Part shown: piece by piece, positions 55,422-64,000 of the stretch
How positions within the stretch are numbered: the stretch's first letter is position 1
How the letters are laid out: each line of letters starts with the position of its first letter
Origin: Chitinophaga rhizophila
GTDB taxonomy: Bacteria > Bacteroidota > Bacteroidia > Chitinophagales > Chitinophagaceae
DNA: 64,000 nt
Assembly (NCBI RefSeq): GCF_019492185.1
Contig: NZ_JAICCF010000001.1
Span: forward strand, 2,046,001-2,110,000
Direction of reading: 5' to 3'
Translations under genes and position numbers: made by a program
The notes under the pieces: generated by a model
The model's input: the letters and a program-made list of their open reading frames with translations, nothing else
Databases searched by the model: none
What the model was told of the DNA's origin: nothing

Positions 55422-57620
55422 ATGCAATCGTTACGCTTCACCGCACTGGAAAACCTTTCTGGTGTTGATTTAAAAATCAAGCCTGAGCAACTTAACGGTA
55501 CAAAGATTACCGAGGTGTTCGGCAGCAATGTATTCGCAGGAAAAGTAGTGCGCGAGAATCTGAGTGATGAGGCTTATAAGAGCTTAATGAACTCTATAAA
55601 ATCCGGCACTAAGATCGATCGTAAGATGTCTGAGCAAATCGCCTCTGGTCTGAAACAATGGGCGATGAAAAAAGGTGTAACCCACTACACCCACTGGTTC
55701 CAGCCTTTAACCGGTACGACTGCTGAAAAACATGACTCTTTCTTCACACTGAAAGGTGATGGTTCTGCGCTGGAAACTTTTGATGGCGATGCCCTGGTTC
55801 AACAGGAGCCTGATGCTTCCAGCTTCCCTAATGGTGGTTTGCGTGCGACATTTGAAGCCCGTGGTTATACTGCATGGGATCCATCCTCTCCTCCATTTAT
55901 CCTGGAGCAGGGTCAGGGCAAAACACTTTGCATACCTACTATATTTGTTGCATATACCGGTGAATCACTGGACTACAAAGCTCCTTTGCTGAAAGCACTT
56001 TCTGCTATTGACAAAGCGGCTGTAGATGTTTGTAACTATTTTGATAAAAATGTAACCAAGGTTACTGCTACCCTGGGTTGGGAGCAGGAGTATTTCCTGG
56101 TTGACGAAAGTCTGGCGAATGCGCGTCCTGACCTGGTAATGTGCGGCCGTACTGTAGTTGGTCACGCTCCATCCAAAGGACAGCAGCTGGAAGATCATTA
56201 CTTCGGTTCTATTCCTGAGCGTGCATATGCGTTCATGCGCGATTTCGAGGTTGAGTCTTACAAACTGGGTATTCCTTTAAGAACACGTCACAATGAGGTG
56301 GCTCCTTCCCAGTTCGAGTGTGCGCCAATCTTTGAAGAAGTAAACATCGCGGTGGATCACAACTCCCTGCTGATGGACGTTATGACCAAAGTGGCAAAAC
56401 GTCACAAACTGAGAGTATTACTGCACGAGAAACCATTTGCAGGTGTAAACGGTTCAGGTAAGCACAATAACTGGAGCCTTGCTACAGATACTGGTGTAAA
56501 CCTGCTGGCTCCGGGTAAAACCCCGAAGACCAACCTGATGTTCCTGACCTTCTTTGTAAATACTATCAAAGCGGTTCATGATTATGCAGACCTGCTGAGA
56601 GCATCTATTGCATCTCCTAGCAATGACTTCCGTCTGGGTGCTAACGAAGCGCCTCCGGCTATCATCTCTGTATTCTCTGGTAAATACCTGTTTGATGTAC
56701 TGCAGGAAGTTAAAAACCGTGTGAACAACAAGTTTGATGAGCAGGACGAAGCTATCCTGAAACTGGATCTGCACCGTCACATTCCAGAATTGCTGCTGGA
56801 CAACACTGACCGTAACCGTACTTCACCTTTTGCCTTTACTGGTAACAAGTTTGAATTTCGCGCGGTAGGTTCTTCTGCAAACTGTGCTTCTGCTATGACT
56901 GTGCTGAACACAATTGTTGCAAAAACACTGGCAAACTTCAAAGTGGAAGTGGACGCCCTGATTGAAAAAGGCGAGAAAAAAGAGATTGCTATTATGCAAA
57001 CTCTTCGGAAATATATTGTAGATTCGGAGAAAGTTTTATTTGAAGGTGACGGTTATAGCGAAGATTGGGAGAAAGAAGCTGAAAAGAGAGGTCTTGCTAA
57101 CGTAAAAACCACTCCTAAAGCACTGGATGCATACGTTACCGAAAAATCAACTAAACTGTTCACTGAAGTAGGCATATACAACGAGAAAGAATTACATGCA
57201 CGTCATGAAATCCTGCTCGAGGATTATGTGAAGAAAGTACAGATCGAAGCCCGTGTTATCGGTGATCTGGCTACTAACACTATCCTGCCTTCTGCCATTA
57301 CCTATCTCAACAGCCTGATTGCCAACATCAATGGTCTGAAGGGTATTGGTCTTGGTGACAACGCCGTTAAAGCGCAGACGCAGATCGCCTCTAAAATAGC
57401 TGAACATATTAATGTCATCAGTGAGAATGTACAGGCTATGATCGAAGCGCGCAAAGTAGCTAATAAAGTTACTGACAGCCGCCAGAAAGCTATAGATTAT
57501 TGTGATAAAATTAAGCCGTACTTTGATGTTATCCGTTATCACGCGGATAAACTGGAGTTCCTTGTTGATGATAAACAATGGGCACTGCCTAAGTACAGAG
57601 AGCTGCTTTTCTTGCGATAA
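55422..57620 (+). CDS. glnN: Glutamine synthetase type III
   Basis: 732 residues from the ATG at 55422 (MQSLRFTALENLSGVDLKIK), the GSIII length; a GTG at 55401 is less likely. Family marks: THYTHWFQPLTGTTAEKHDSF early, LGWEQEYFLVDE, RHNEVAPSQFECAP, FAGVNGSGKHNNWSLAT and NRTSPFAFTGNKFEFRAVGS. It makes glutamine from glutamate, ammonia and ATP as a dodecamer and is the main GS of Bacteroidota. Monocistronic, with a terminator downstream. Confidence 0.97.
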   Translation: MQSLRFTALENLSGVDLKIKPEQLNGTKITEVFGSNVFAGKVVRENLSDEAYKSLMNSIKSGTKIDRKMSEQIASGLKQWAMKKGVTHYTHWFQPLTGTTAEKHDSFFTLKGDGSALETFDGDALVQQEPDASSFPNGGLRATFEARGYTAWDPSSPPFILEQGQGKTLCIPTIFVAYTGESLDYKAPLLKALSAIDKAAVDVCNYFDKNVTKVTATLGWEQEYFLVDESLANARPDLVMCGRTVVGHAPSKGQQLEDHYFGSIPERAYAFMRDFEVESYKLGIPLRTRHNEVAPSQFECAPIFEEVNIAVDHNSLLMDVMTKVAKRHKLRVLLHEKPFAGVNGSGKHNNWSLATDTGVNLLAPGKTPKTNLMFLTFFVNTIKAVHDYADLLRASIASPSNDFRLGANEAPPAIISVFSGKYLFDVLQEVKNRVNNKFDEQDEAILKLDLHRHIPELLLDNTDRNRTSPFAFTGNKFEFRAVGSSANCASAMTVLNTIVAKTLANFKVEVDALIEKGEKKEIAIMQTLRKYIVDSEKVLFEGDGYSEDWEKEAEKRGLANVKTTPKALDAYVTEKSTKLFTEVGIYNEKELHARHEILLEDYVKKVQIEARVIGDLATNTILPSAITYLNSLIANINGLKGIGLGDNAVKAQTQIASKIAEHINVISENVQAMIEARKVANKVTDSRQKAIDYCDKIKPYFDVIRYHADKLEFLVDDKQWALPKYRELLFLR

Positions 57621-57648
57621 AACCGTAAGATTGTTTTGGTGTATGATT

Positions 57649-57676
57649 AGCCCCGGGTATTTACCCGGGGCTTTGT
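57649..57676 (+). terminator. Intrinsic terminator of glnN
   Basis: agccccgggta pairs with tacccggggct, followed by a short TTTGTGTT. Confidence 0.75.
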
Positions 57677-57802
57677 GTTATAATAACTTATGCTTATCTT
57701 CGATAGACTCTTAACCCGATACCCCTCCTGCCCGTTTTTAAGCAATCCTCTATTTATTTCAAAGGCACACACTCATTTTTCATTACCCCTAAAAACTCCC
57801 TC

Positions 57803-58624
57803 ATGAGAACACATCCCGCTGTTTCCCTACATGCTGCTATGGGCATGGCAATACTCTGCCTGTTTACAGCCTGCGGCAAAACAGATGTACCACCTCACGG
57901 CAGCGCATCTTTCTGCCAGATTGAAAAAGTTGAAGGTACTGACTACATTAACAGTTGGACCAGCAACAGTACTATAGAGTATAACAGCGCCGGTAACCCG
58001 GTATTGCGCACCCGCTCAGATGTGGCTACCGGCAACGAAAACGAGCGCTACCGCTATGACGCACGAAACCGACTTACTGACCAGATCACCGGTTATGGAC
58101 GGATGGAACAAGGCGAAGATTACTGGGAATGGCACCGTTTCAAGTACCAGGGTAACAGCGACCGGCCTTATATGGACAGCTTTTACCTGGTTGGTATCAT
58201 CGGAGAACATCCGATACCACGTCCAGGTGCACCTTTCCTACGCATGACCGTGCGGTTCGAGTATGATGCAAAAGGCCGTATTATTAAAGAAAGTTCCTTT
58301 GATGAAAACGGCACTCAATGGAATCAGGCTACCTATGAGTATAACAGTCAGGGTAACCTGGAAAGACAGATCACCGTCTACAACGAACACGGTACTATAG
58401 ATACCGTCTATTACCCCAGGTATGATAACAAGATTAATTTTCTGCGCACAAACAAAGTATGGCAGTTCCTGACAAGAGATTATAGCCAGAATAACACTTT
58501 CCCTGCTGACAGCTATAACAAATACGGACTGCCCTTACAATTTGCTTCGGCTAATAGAGGAACCCGGAAATTCTTCCTGGATGTAGAATACACGGATCTG
58601 AAGATTACCTATAAGTGCAAATAA
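57803..58624 (+). CDS. Lipoprotein with YD-repeat-like sequence, first of a tandem pair
   Basis: 273 residues. Lipobox LFTACGKTD with Cys24. The body contains RHS/YD-like phrases: YNSAGNPVLRTRSD, YRYDARNRLTDQI, FEYDAKGRIIKESSF and YEYNSQGNLERQI, then FLRTNKVWQFLTRDYSQNN and the end ITYKCK. YD-type repeats fold as beta strands in larger Rhs/teneurin proteins; short lipoproteins of this type in Bacteroidota have no known role. The next gene is a paralogue of identical length, so this is a recent tandem duplication. Confidence 0.75.
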   Translation: MRTHPAVSLHAAMGMAILCLFTACGKTDVPPHGSASFCQIEKVEGTDYINSWTSNSTIEYNSAGNPVLRTRSDVATGNENERYRYDARNRLTDQITGYGRMEQGEDYWEWHRFKYQGNSDRPYMDSFYLVGIIGEHPIPRPGAPFLRMTVRFEYDAKGRIIKESSFDENGTQWNQATYEYNSQGNLERQITVYNEHGTIDTVYYPRYDNKINFLRTNKVWQFLTRDYSQNNTFPADSYNKYGLPLQFASANRGTRKFFLDVEYTDLKITYKCK

Positions 58625-58731
58625 TCAGCTCCCTACTGCTTATTAACCGTCTCCCTCCTGCTATTTTCAGTCAATCTGGCTTCACAGCCTATTAAAGACT
58701 CATATTCATTACCCCCTAAAAAATCCCCCTC

Positions 58732-59553
58732 ATGCAAAAACGTCTCAACTTTACTTTTCATGTGTTCATCGCTGCAAGCATGCTTTGCGTATTGGCTTCC
58801 TGCGGTAAAACGGACTTTCCCCCTGATTGTGGTGCTCCCCTTTGTCAAATAGAGACATATGTAGGGAACAGCGAATGGGAAGAAGGACAAGTTGTCAATA
58901 CATTTACTTACAACAGCGCCGGTAATCCAATATTACGTACCCGTTCGGATGTTGCCACCGGCAATGAAAACGAAACCTACCGGTATGATGCCAAAAACCG
59001 GCTCACAGATCAGATCCTTCACTATGAAGATGGTAGCTATGGAGCGGAATTTCGGGAATGGCACCGTTTCAAATACCAGGGTAATAGCGACAGACCATAC
59101 ATGGACAGTTTTTATACGAATGGTTTCATCGGTGCTCATCCCATCCCTTATCCATTTCATCCTATGATGCTGATTGTTATTTACTTTGATTACGACCACG
59201 CGGGTCGGCTTATTGGAGAAAAGTCTTTCTATGAAGATAACTATGCATGGTATGAAAAAACCTACATATATAACAGCGCCAACAATCTGGCAAAACAAAC
59301 GTATAATCTCGTAAATTTCGGCTACAAAGACACTATATATTACCGGTTGTACGACGACAAAGTCAATTTCCTGCGCACGAATAAAGTGTGGCAATTGCTA
59401 ACTCGTAATTACAGCGAGAATAATGTAAAAACAGCCAGCAATTATAATAAGTATGGCCTTCCGCTACGGTTTCCTGCTGACAACACGGAACTAGTAGTTC
59501 CTTTCCTGGATGCGGACCTGAGCGATATTACAATTACCTATAAATGTAAATAA
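58732..59553 (+). CDS. Lipoprotein with YD-repeat-like sequence, second of a tandem pair
   Basis: 273 residues, paralogous to the gene 108 bp upstream along its full length. Lipobox VLASCGKTD, also Cys24. Shared blocks include NPILRTRSDVATGNENE, KNRLTDQI, EWHRFKYQGNSDRPYMDSFY and FLRTNKVWQLLTRNYSENN; the middle (about 40-55 and 110-200) has diverged. The leader sequences before the two ATGs are also similar, so the duplicated unit includes upstream DNA. A strong shared terminator follows. Confidence 0.75.
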   Translation: MQKRLNFTFHVFIAASMLCVLASCGKTDFPPDCGAPLCQIETYVGNSEWEEGQVVNTFTYNSAGNPILRTRSDVATGNENETYRYDAKNRLTDQILHYEDGSYGAEFREWHRFKYQGNSDRPYMDSFYTNGFIGAHPIPYPFHPMMLIVIYFDYDHAGRLIGEKSFYEDNYAWYEKTYIYNSANNLAKQTYNLVNFGYKDTIYYRLYDDKVNFLRTNKVWQLLTRNYSENNVKTASNYNKYGLPLRFPADNTELVVPFLDADLSDITITYKCK

Positions 59554-59582
59554 CGAGTAGTAACCGGATTGCTTAAAAACAG

Positions 59583-59615
59583 AAAAGCCGGCCTGTTAAG
59601 GACAGGCCGGCTTTT
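59583..59615. terminator. Bidirectional terminator
   Basis: aaaagccggcctgt (59583-59596) pairs perfectly with acaggccggctttt (59602-59615). It separates the lipoprotein pair (+) from accC (-). Confidence 0.9.
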
Positions 59616-59630
59616 ATATATCTCACCAGA

Positions 59631-60968
59631 TTAAACCAGTTTGAATGTTTCTGTGAATTTGGTCGTAAAGTTGCCTTTACGGAAGTTCTCATCACGCATC
59701 AGCTGCTGATGGAAAGGAATGGTAGTTTTTACACCTTCGATCACAAATTCGCTTAACGCACGCTCCATAGTATTGATAGCTTCCTCACGGGTCTGTGCAA
59801 TGGTAATCAGTTTAGCCACCATTGAATCATAGTAAGGAGGGATCACGTAACCGGCATAAATGTGGGAATCCACACGTACACCATGCCCACCAGGAATGTG
59901 GAGGGTAGTGATCTTACCAGGAGATGGACGGAAATCATTGTACGGATCTTCAGCATTGATACGACATTCGATTACGTGCATTTCCGGAGTATAGTTTTTG
60001 CCGGAGATTGGGATACCGGCAGCGATTTTGATCTGTTCTTTGATCAGGTCAAAATTGATTACCTCTTCCGTTACACCATGTTCTACCTGGATACGGGTAT
60101 TCATTTCCATGAAGTAGAAGTTACGGTGTTTGTCTACCAGGAACTCGATAGTACCCACACTTTCGTAGTTGATAGCAGAAGCGGCTTTGATAGCTGCCTC
60201 ACCCATTTTCTCACGCAGTTCAGGTGTCATGAACGGAGAAGGAGATTCTTCTACCAGTTTCTGGTGACGGCGCTGGATGGAGCAGTCACGCTCACTGAGG
60301 TGACATACTTTACCATACTGATCACCAGCTACCTGGATTTCAATGTGGCGAGGCTCTTCCACGAATTTCTCCATGTAGATACCGTCGTTATTGAAAGCGG
60401 CGCGGGCTTCATTTTTAGCCATATTGTACGCGTTTTCCAGCTCTTCATCTTTCCACACTACGCGCATACCTTTACCACCACCACCTGCAGTAGCTTTAAG
60501 GATGATAGGCAGGCCCATCTCTTTTGCCAGCTTCTTTGCTTCCTCCAGGCTCTGTAATAAGCCTCCGGAACCAGGAATAACCGGTACACCTGCAGCGATC
60601 ATTGTTTCTTTTGCAGTCATCTTATCACCCATCTTACGGATCATTTCCGGAGTGGGGCCGATGAATTTGATGCCGTGTTCACCACAGATCTCTGCGAAAC
60701 GGGCATTTTCTGCCAGGAAACCATAACCAGGATGTATTGCATCAGCATTGGTTATTTCTGCTGCAGCCATCAGGTGAGGTATATTCAAATAGGATTCGCT
60801 ACTTTGTGGTTTACCTATACATACCGCTTCATCTGCAAACTTTACGTGCAGACTGTCTTTATCTGCGGTAGAGTAAACAGCCACCGTTTTGATGCCCATT
60901 TCCTTACAGGTGCGAATGATACGCAGGGCGATCTCTCCACGATTGGCAATCAATATTTTCTTAAACAT
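59631..60968 (-). CDS. accC: Acetyl-CoA carboxylase, biotin carboxylase subunit
   Basis: 445 residues, standard length. [20 protein letters not shown] at the start, ATP-grasp glycine loop [25 protein letters not shown], and the catalytic segment [15 protein letters not shown]. It carboxylates biotin on AccB with ATP and bicarbonate for malonyl-CoA synthesis. Third gene of efp-accB-accC; the spacer after accB holds a long palindrome. Confidence 0.97.
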   Translation of the reverse strand: MFKKILIANRGEIALRIIRTCKEMGIKTVAVYSTADKDSLHVKFADEAVCIGKPQSSESYLNIPHLMAAAEITNADAIHPGYGFLAENARFAEICGEHGIKFIGPTPEMIRKMGDKMTAKETMIAAGVPVIPGSGGLLQSLEEAKKLAKEMGLPIILKATAGGGGKGMRVVWKDEELENAYNMAKNEARAAFNNDGIYMEKFVEEPRHIEIQVAGDQYGKVCHLSERDCSIQRRHQKLVEESPSPFMTPELREKMGEAAIKAASAINYESVGTIEFLVDKHRNFYFMEMNTRIQVEHGVTEEVINFDLIKEQIKIAAGIPISGKNYTPEMHVIECRINAEDPYNDFRPSPGKITTLHIPGGHGVRVDSHIYAGYVIPPYYDSMVAKLITIAQTREEAINTMERALSEFVIEGVKTTIPFHQQLMRDENFRKGNFTTKFTETFKLV

Positions 60969-60990
60969 GTTTTTTCAATAGGTTAAAGAA

Positions 60991-61080
60991 AAGTAATAAA
61001 CCTTAAAAGGTTGGAAAACTATGAGATTAGGGAAATTTCCTTATCCATCTCATAATATTCCAACCTTTTAAAGTAATAAA
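60991..61080. repeat. Palindrome with 10-bp flanking direct repeats in the accB-accC spacer
   Basis: ttaaaaggttggaa (61003-61016) pairs with ttccaaccttttaa (61058-61071), and atgagat pairs with atctcat further in; the centre holds ggaaatttcc. The exact direct repeat aagtaataaa flanks it at 60991-61000 and 61071-61080. It is either a folded mRNA spacer or a small inserted element with a target duplication. Confidence 0.6.
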
Positions 61081-61560
61081 TTATGGTTCTACCAAAAATA
61101 AAGGCTGATCGTACTCCACAGGGGAAGCATCGTCTACCAGTACCTTTACAATTTTACCGCTCACTTCACTTTCGATCTCATTGAAGAGTTTCATTGCTTC
61201 AATGATACAAACTACTTTACCTGAAGTAACATCATCACCGACATTAACGAAAGATGGTTTATCAGGGCCAGGGCTGCGGTAGAAAGTACCGATCATCGGA
61301 GACTTGATAGTTACCAGGTTGTCAGCTTTAGCTTCTGCTTTAGGAGCTTCTGCAGCTGCAGCCGGAGCGGCTTGTGCTACAGGGGCTGCCTGTGGTACTG
61401 GTTGATAAATCGGAGCAGCTACTGCGGGAACAGTATAAACTGGCTGTTCGTTATCTTTTTGCTTTATAGTAATCTTAAACTTGTCCTGCTCTATGCTCAG
61501 TTCGCTGATATTGGACTTGTTGACCATTTTTACCAGCTCCTGAATCTGTTTAAAATCCAT
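61081..61560 (-). CDS. accB: Acetyl-CoA carboxylase biotin carboxyl carrier protein
   Basis: 159 residues. An N-terminal segment (MDFKQIQELVKMVNKSNISE), a Pro/Ala-rich flexible linker (about 40-78), and a C-terminal biotinyl domain with the biotin-accepting Lys124 in IIEAMKLFNEIESE (AMKL rather than the common AMKM). It carries carboxybiotin between AccC and AccAD. It lies 54 bp after efp and before accC. Confidence 0.97.
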   Translation of the reverse strand: MDFKQIQELVKMVNKSNISELSIEQDKFKITIKQKDNEQPVYTVPAVAAPIYQPVPQAAPVAQAAPAAAAEAPKAEAKADNLVTIKSPMIGTFYRSPGPDKPSFVNVGDDVTSGKVVCIIEAMKLFNEIESEVSGKIVKVLVDDASPVEYDQPLFLVEP

Positions 61561-61614
61561 GTAGACAGTTTTTGGTTTAGAAATGCTTGTAAGTAGATAA
61601 TATATGGACTAAAA

Positions 61615-62181
61615 CTATTCTTTTACTCTTTCGATGTAATCGCCGTTTTTGGTGTTTACTCTGATCAGTTCACCTTCGTTTACGAACAGGGGAACGTTCA
61701 CAGTAGCGCCTGTTTCAACGGTTGCTGGTTTCAGCGTACGGGTAGCAGTATCGCCTTTGAGACCTGGCTCGGAGTAAGTTACTTTTACTACGATTTTATC
61801 AGGCAGCTCTACGCTCATTGGTTGTTCAGTTTCTGTATTGATAGACACGCCAACTTCCTGACCTTCTTTCAGGAACTGTGGAGCATCAATCATTGATTCA
61901 GGCAGTGCGATCTGCTCGAATGTTTCGTTATCCATGAAGTTATAGCCACTGTCATCCTGGTATAAAAACTGGAATGCTTTCTTTTCAACACGTACAGGGT
62001 AAATGGTGTCGCCTGAGTTCCAGGTGTGTTCAATAGATCTGCTATTGTCAACACCTTTCAGTTTAGCCCACACTTTAGCAGCGGCACGGGCTGTTTTGTT
62101 CTGACCAAACTCTACAACAGAATATAAACTGTTATCCAGTTTAATAATTAATCCTGTTCTGATATCTGCAGTGGTAGCCAT
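61615..62181 (-). CDS. efp: Elongation factor P with Arg at the loop tip
   Basis: 188 residues, three OB-like domains. The start MATTADIRTGLIIKLDNSLY is typical. The domain I loop reads FGQNKTARAAAKVWAKLKG, so the tip residue aligned with E. coli Lys34 (KPGKG) is Arg32. That is the position glycosylated by EarP in Pseudomonas-type EF-P, though no earP is visible here. Domain III ends VNEGELIRVNTKNGDYIERV. EF-P relieves stalling at proline runs. First gene of efp-accB-accC. Confidence 0.95.
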   Translation of the reverse strand: MATTADIRTGLIIKLDNSLYSVVEFGQNKTARAAAKVWAKLKGVDNSRSIEHTWNSGDTIYPVRVEKKAFQFLYQDDSGYNFMDNETFEQIALPESMIDAPQFLKEGQEVGVSINTETEQPMSVELPDKIVVKVTYSEPGLKGDTATRTLKPATVETGATVNVPLFVNEGELIRVNTKNGDYIERVKE

Positions 62182-62224
62182 AAAAGGATACTTAATTTAT
62201 ATAGTTAAAAATACGTTAGGAGTG

Positions 62225-62232
62225 CAAAAGTA
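62225..62232 (-). promoter_or_regulatory. -7 box upstream of efp-accB-accC
   Basis: On the minus strand TACTTTTG (62232-62225), an exact consensus about 45 bp before the efp ATG; the -33 element is not well matched. Confidence 0.5.
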
Positions 62233-62239
62233 ACTCATT

Positions 62240-62547
62240 CTGGCAAAATCCTTCATGAACTGATTGCTTCCTTAATTGTTTTAGTGTAATACTGAGACCC
62301 TATTCTTATCTATTATTTTTTTTAGGAATGCAAACATAGTGTAAGGAAGGGTAATCTAGTAATTTTTTTATAAAAAAATCGAAAGATAGTCCACACCCGC
62401 CTTCCCTGGCTATAGGATAGCCCTTGTTTAAGTAAATTATTCATCCAAAATAAAGGTTCTGAGTCGCTTAGCATTGGTCTGGACTATTACAAAATTCGAT
62501 ACCTTTAGTCTGATACAAAACTCAAGCGTACAAAATCAGACTCAAAC
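62240..62547. other. efp-thioredoxin spacer
   Basis: AT-rich with no gene. A TACCTTTA near-consensus -7 box lies at 62500-62507, with TTG about 22 nt upstream. A leader hairpin agtctgat/atcagact (62507-62514, 62535-62542) sits between it and the ATG at 62548. Confidence 0.4.
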
Positions 62548-63057
62548 ATGAAGCGTTTTCTTACCATTTTATGCTGCTGTCTGCCGTTTTTAATACAAGC
62601 GCAGACTAAAACAGCAGTAGGGCCAACGGATCAACCACCTTATCTTCAGTTTCCGGTAGTACCGAATTATAAGATTACATTACCGGACGGACACATCATT
62701 AATACTAAAGATAACCTGAAGAAAAACACCACAACTATTGTCTTTGTTTTTAGTGTAGATTGTGATCATTGCAAGCACTTTACAGAGGAAGTCTTGCAGA
62801 ATATTGACAAATTCAAAAAAACTCAGATCCTGATGCTAACACCTTTCAAGGCGGATCAGATGAAAGAGTATTATAATAGTTATAATATTAAGAAGTACCC
62901 AAATATTACAATGGCCAGCGAGCCTACCAGGCAGATCATGTATTTCTATGATCTTCATTATTTCCCCGGCGTGTTTGTTTATGACAAGAAGCAGAAGTTT
63001 GTAAAAGGCTTTGAGGGCACCATAAAGCTGGAGGAATTGATGAAATACCTTAATTAA
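62548..63057 (+). CDS. Thioredoxin-like exported protein (redoxin/TlpA type)
   Basis: 169 residues with a signal peptide (RFLTILCCCLPFLIQAQ). The thioredoxin fold starts at TTTIVFVFSVDCDHC with the redox pair Cys72/Cys75 (CDHC); the cis-proline region is YFPGVFVYD. It probably works in the periplasm as a thiol reductant or sensor-like redoxin; the partner is unknown. The ATG of mdh lies 81 bp downstream. Confidence 0.85.
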   Translation: MKRFLTILCCCLPFLIQAQTKTAVGPTDQPPYLQFPVVPNYKITLPDGHIINTKDNLKKNTTTIVFVFSVDCDHCKHFTEEVLQNIDKFKKTQILMLTPFKADQMKEYYNSYNIKKYPNITMASEPTRQIMYFYDLHYFPGVFVYDKKQKFVKGFEGTIKLEELMKYLN

Positions 63058-63138
63058 TTCGTTGCGGGCCTGTTTCAGTGGCCATGGGTACATTTGTTTC
63101 ATCCTCATATTCTTCACCTTTTAAAATTTATACAAACG

Positions 63139-64000
63139 ATGAAAGTTACTGTCGTAGGAGCTGGTAATGTAGGCGCAACCTGTGCTAATGTGCTGGCTCA
63201 CAGAGATTTCTTACAGGAAGTTGTGTTGTTGGATATTAAGGAAGGTACAGCAGAAGGAAAGGCGTTGGATACCTGGCAGCAGGCCCCGATTGATTATTAT
63301 AGCACCAAAGTGACCGGTGTTACGAATGATTATGTTAAAACAGCTGGCAGCGATGTTGTTGTTATTACCTCTGGTTTACCACGTAAACCCGGCATGAGCA
63401 GGGATGACCTGATTTCTACTAATGCTAATATTGTTAAGTCAGTGACGGAAAATATTAATAAGTATTCTCCTGATGCCGTCATTATTGTTGTTAGCAACCC
63501 GCTGGATGTCATGACTTATTGTGCATTTCTGACAGCACAGAAAGACAGCAGTAAAGTATTCGGTATGGCTGGTATTCTGGACACGGCACGTTACCGTGCA
63601 TTCCTTGCAGATGAAATTGGTTGCTCTCCAAAAGATATCCAGGCTATCCTGATGGGTGGTCATGGAGATACTATGGTGCCCCTTCCACGTTATACGACCG
63701 TATCTGGCATACCGGTCACAGAACTTATTGCTTCCGATAAACTCGAAGCTATTATTCAACGCACCAAAGTAGGCGGAGGAGAGATTGTAAATCTACTGGG
63801 AACATCTGCATGGTATGCGCCAGGAGCTGCTGCAGCACAAATGGTTGAAGCTATCCTCAAGGACGAGAAAAGGATATTCCCTTGTTGTGCATGGCTAACC
63901 GGCGAATACGGCCTGAAGGACATTTATCTGGGTGTACCGGTAGTATTGGGCAAAAATGGTATTGAAAAAATACTCGAGTTACAGCTTAATGAAAGCGAGA
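63139..64000 (+). CDS. mdh: Malate dehydrogenase, 3' end beyond the window
   Basis: 287 codons are visible of about 310. NAD-binding VTVVGAGNVGATCANVL at the start, substrate-binding Arg residues in SGLPRKPGMSRDDLI, and the catalytic His in MGGHGDTMVPLPRYT. The RKPGMSR form fits LDH-like malate dehydrogenases (MDH type 3) of Bacteroidota. It interconverts malate and oxaloacetate in the TCA cycle. It may be cotranscribed with the thioredoxin-like gene. Confidence 0.95.
   Translation, partial: MKVTVVGAGNVGATCANVLAHRDFLQEVVLLDIKEGTAEGKALDTWQQAPIDYYSTKVTGVTNDYVKTAGSDVVVITSGLPRKPGMSRDDLISTNANIVKSVTENINKYSPDAVIIVVSNPLDVMTYCAFLTAQKDSSKVFGMAGILDTARYRAFLADEIGCSPKDIQAILMGGHGDTMVPLPRYTTVSGIPVTELIASDKLEAIIQRTKVGGGEIVNLLGTSAWYAPGAAAAQMVEAILKDEKRIFPCCAWLTGEYGLKDIYLGVPVVLGKNGIEKILELQLNESE

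Overview
The window looks like a chromosomal segment from a Bacteroidota bacterium, most likely family Chitinophagaceae (Chitinophaga-like). This rests on established traits that can be read here: promoters of the TTTG-N19-TAnnTTTG type, a type III glutamine synthetase, a type IX secretion plug protein, many surface lipoproteins, a PafA-type phosphatase, and the order rpsU-xerC-hpf-tRNAs-tuf-tRNATrp-secE-nusG. Genus and species were not tested by any search. Almost everything is core genome; there are no insertion sequences, prophages, CRISPR arrays or integrases other than XerC.

Layout. 1-2.2 kb: end of an amino-acid permease, a Skp/OmpH-like lipoprotein and a DUF4397-type lipoprotein. 2.2-20.2 kb, nearly all on the minus strand: the translation/transcription block rpsU, xerC, hpf, four tRNAs plus a fifth odd tRNA-like copy, tuf, tRNA-Trp, secE, nusG, then rplK-rplA-rplJ-rplL-rpoB-rpoC. 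The normally tight nusG-rplK junction is split by two exported-protein genes (transglutaminase-like and DUF1579). 20.2-23.7 kb: riboflavin synthase, a nitronate monooxygenase-like enzyme and an azoreductase/HxlR regulator pair. 24.0-32.1 kb: a SpoIIM-DUF4129-DUF4350-MoxR-DUF58 operon flanked by RDD-family and other membrane proteins.

32.3-50 kb: SRP RNA, transaldolase/FSA, NDH-2, T9SS plug protein, a LolC/E-like permease, a SpoU methyltransferase, a TamL/BamA-like outer-membrane lipoprotein, truB, a methyltransferase, a phosphosulfolactate synthase-like gene with aroE, a TPR protein, small exported proteins, enoyl-CoA hydratase and PafA. 50-64 kb: an alpha-oxoamine synthase (serine palmitoyltransferase or cysteate acyltransferase type), a 1.4 kb gene-free region, purL, glnN, a tandem pair of lipoproteins, the efp-accB-accC operon, a thioredoxin-like protein and the start of mdh.

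The best candidate for something undescribed is in the gene-free region at 52.1-52.6 kb: six or more imperfect units of about 50 bp, each a hairpin whose two arms change together, between constant TTATCC and CCTATGAAA flanks (minus strand). A promoter-like -7 box lies at one end and an intrinsic terminator at the other, so it looks like a repeat-structured noncoding RNA. Next to it (51.6 kb), and again at 23.8 kb, is a dispersed palindromic element with a conserved core and 11-bp internal periodicity. Other points of interest are an EF-P with Arg at the loop tip, several genes whose -7 box sits exactly 4 nt before ATG (leaderless transcripts), and structured spacers in the rplL-rpoB-rpoC and accB-accC operons.
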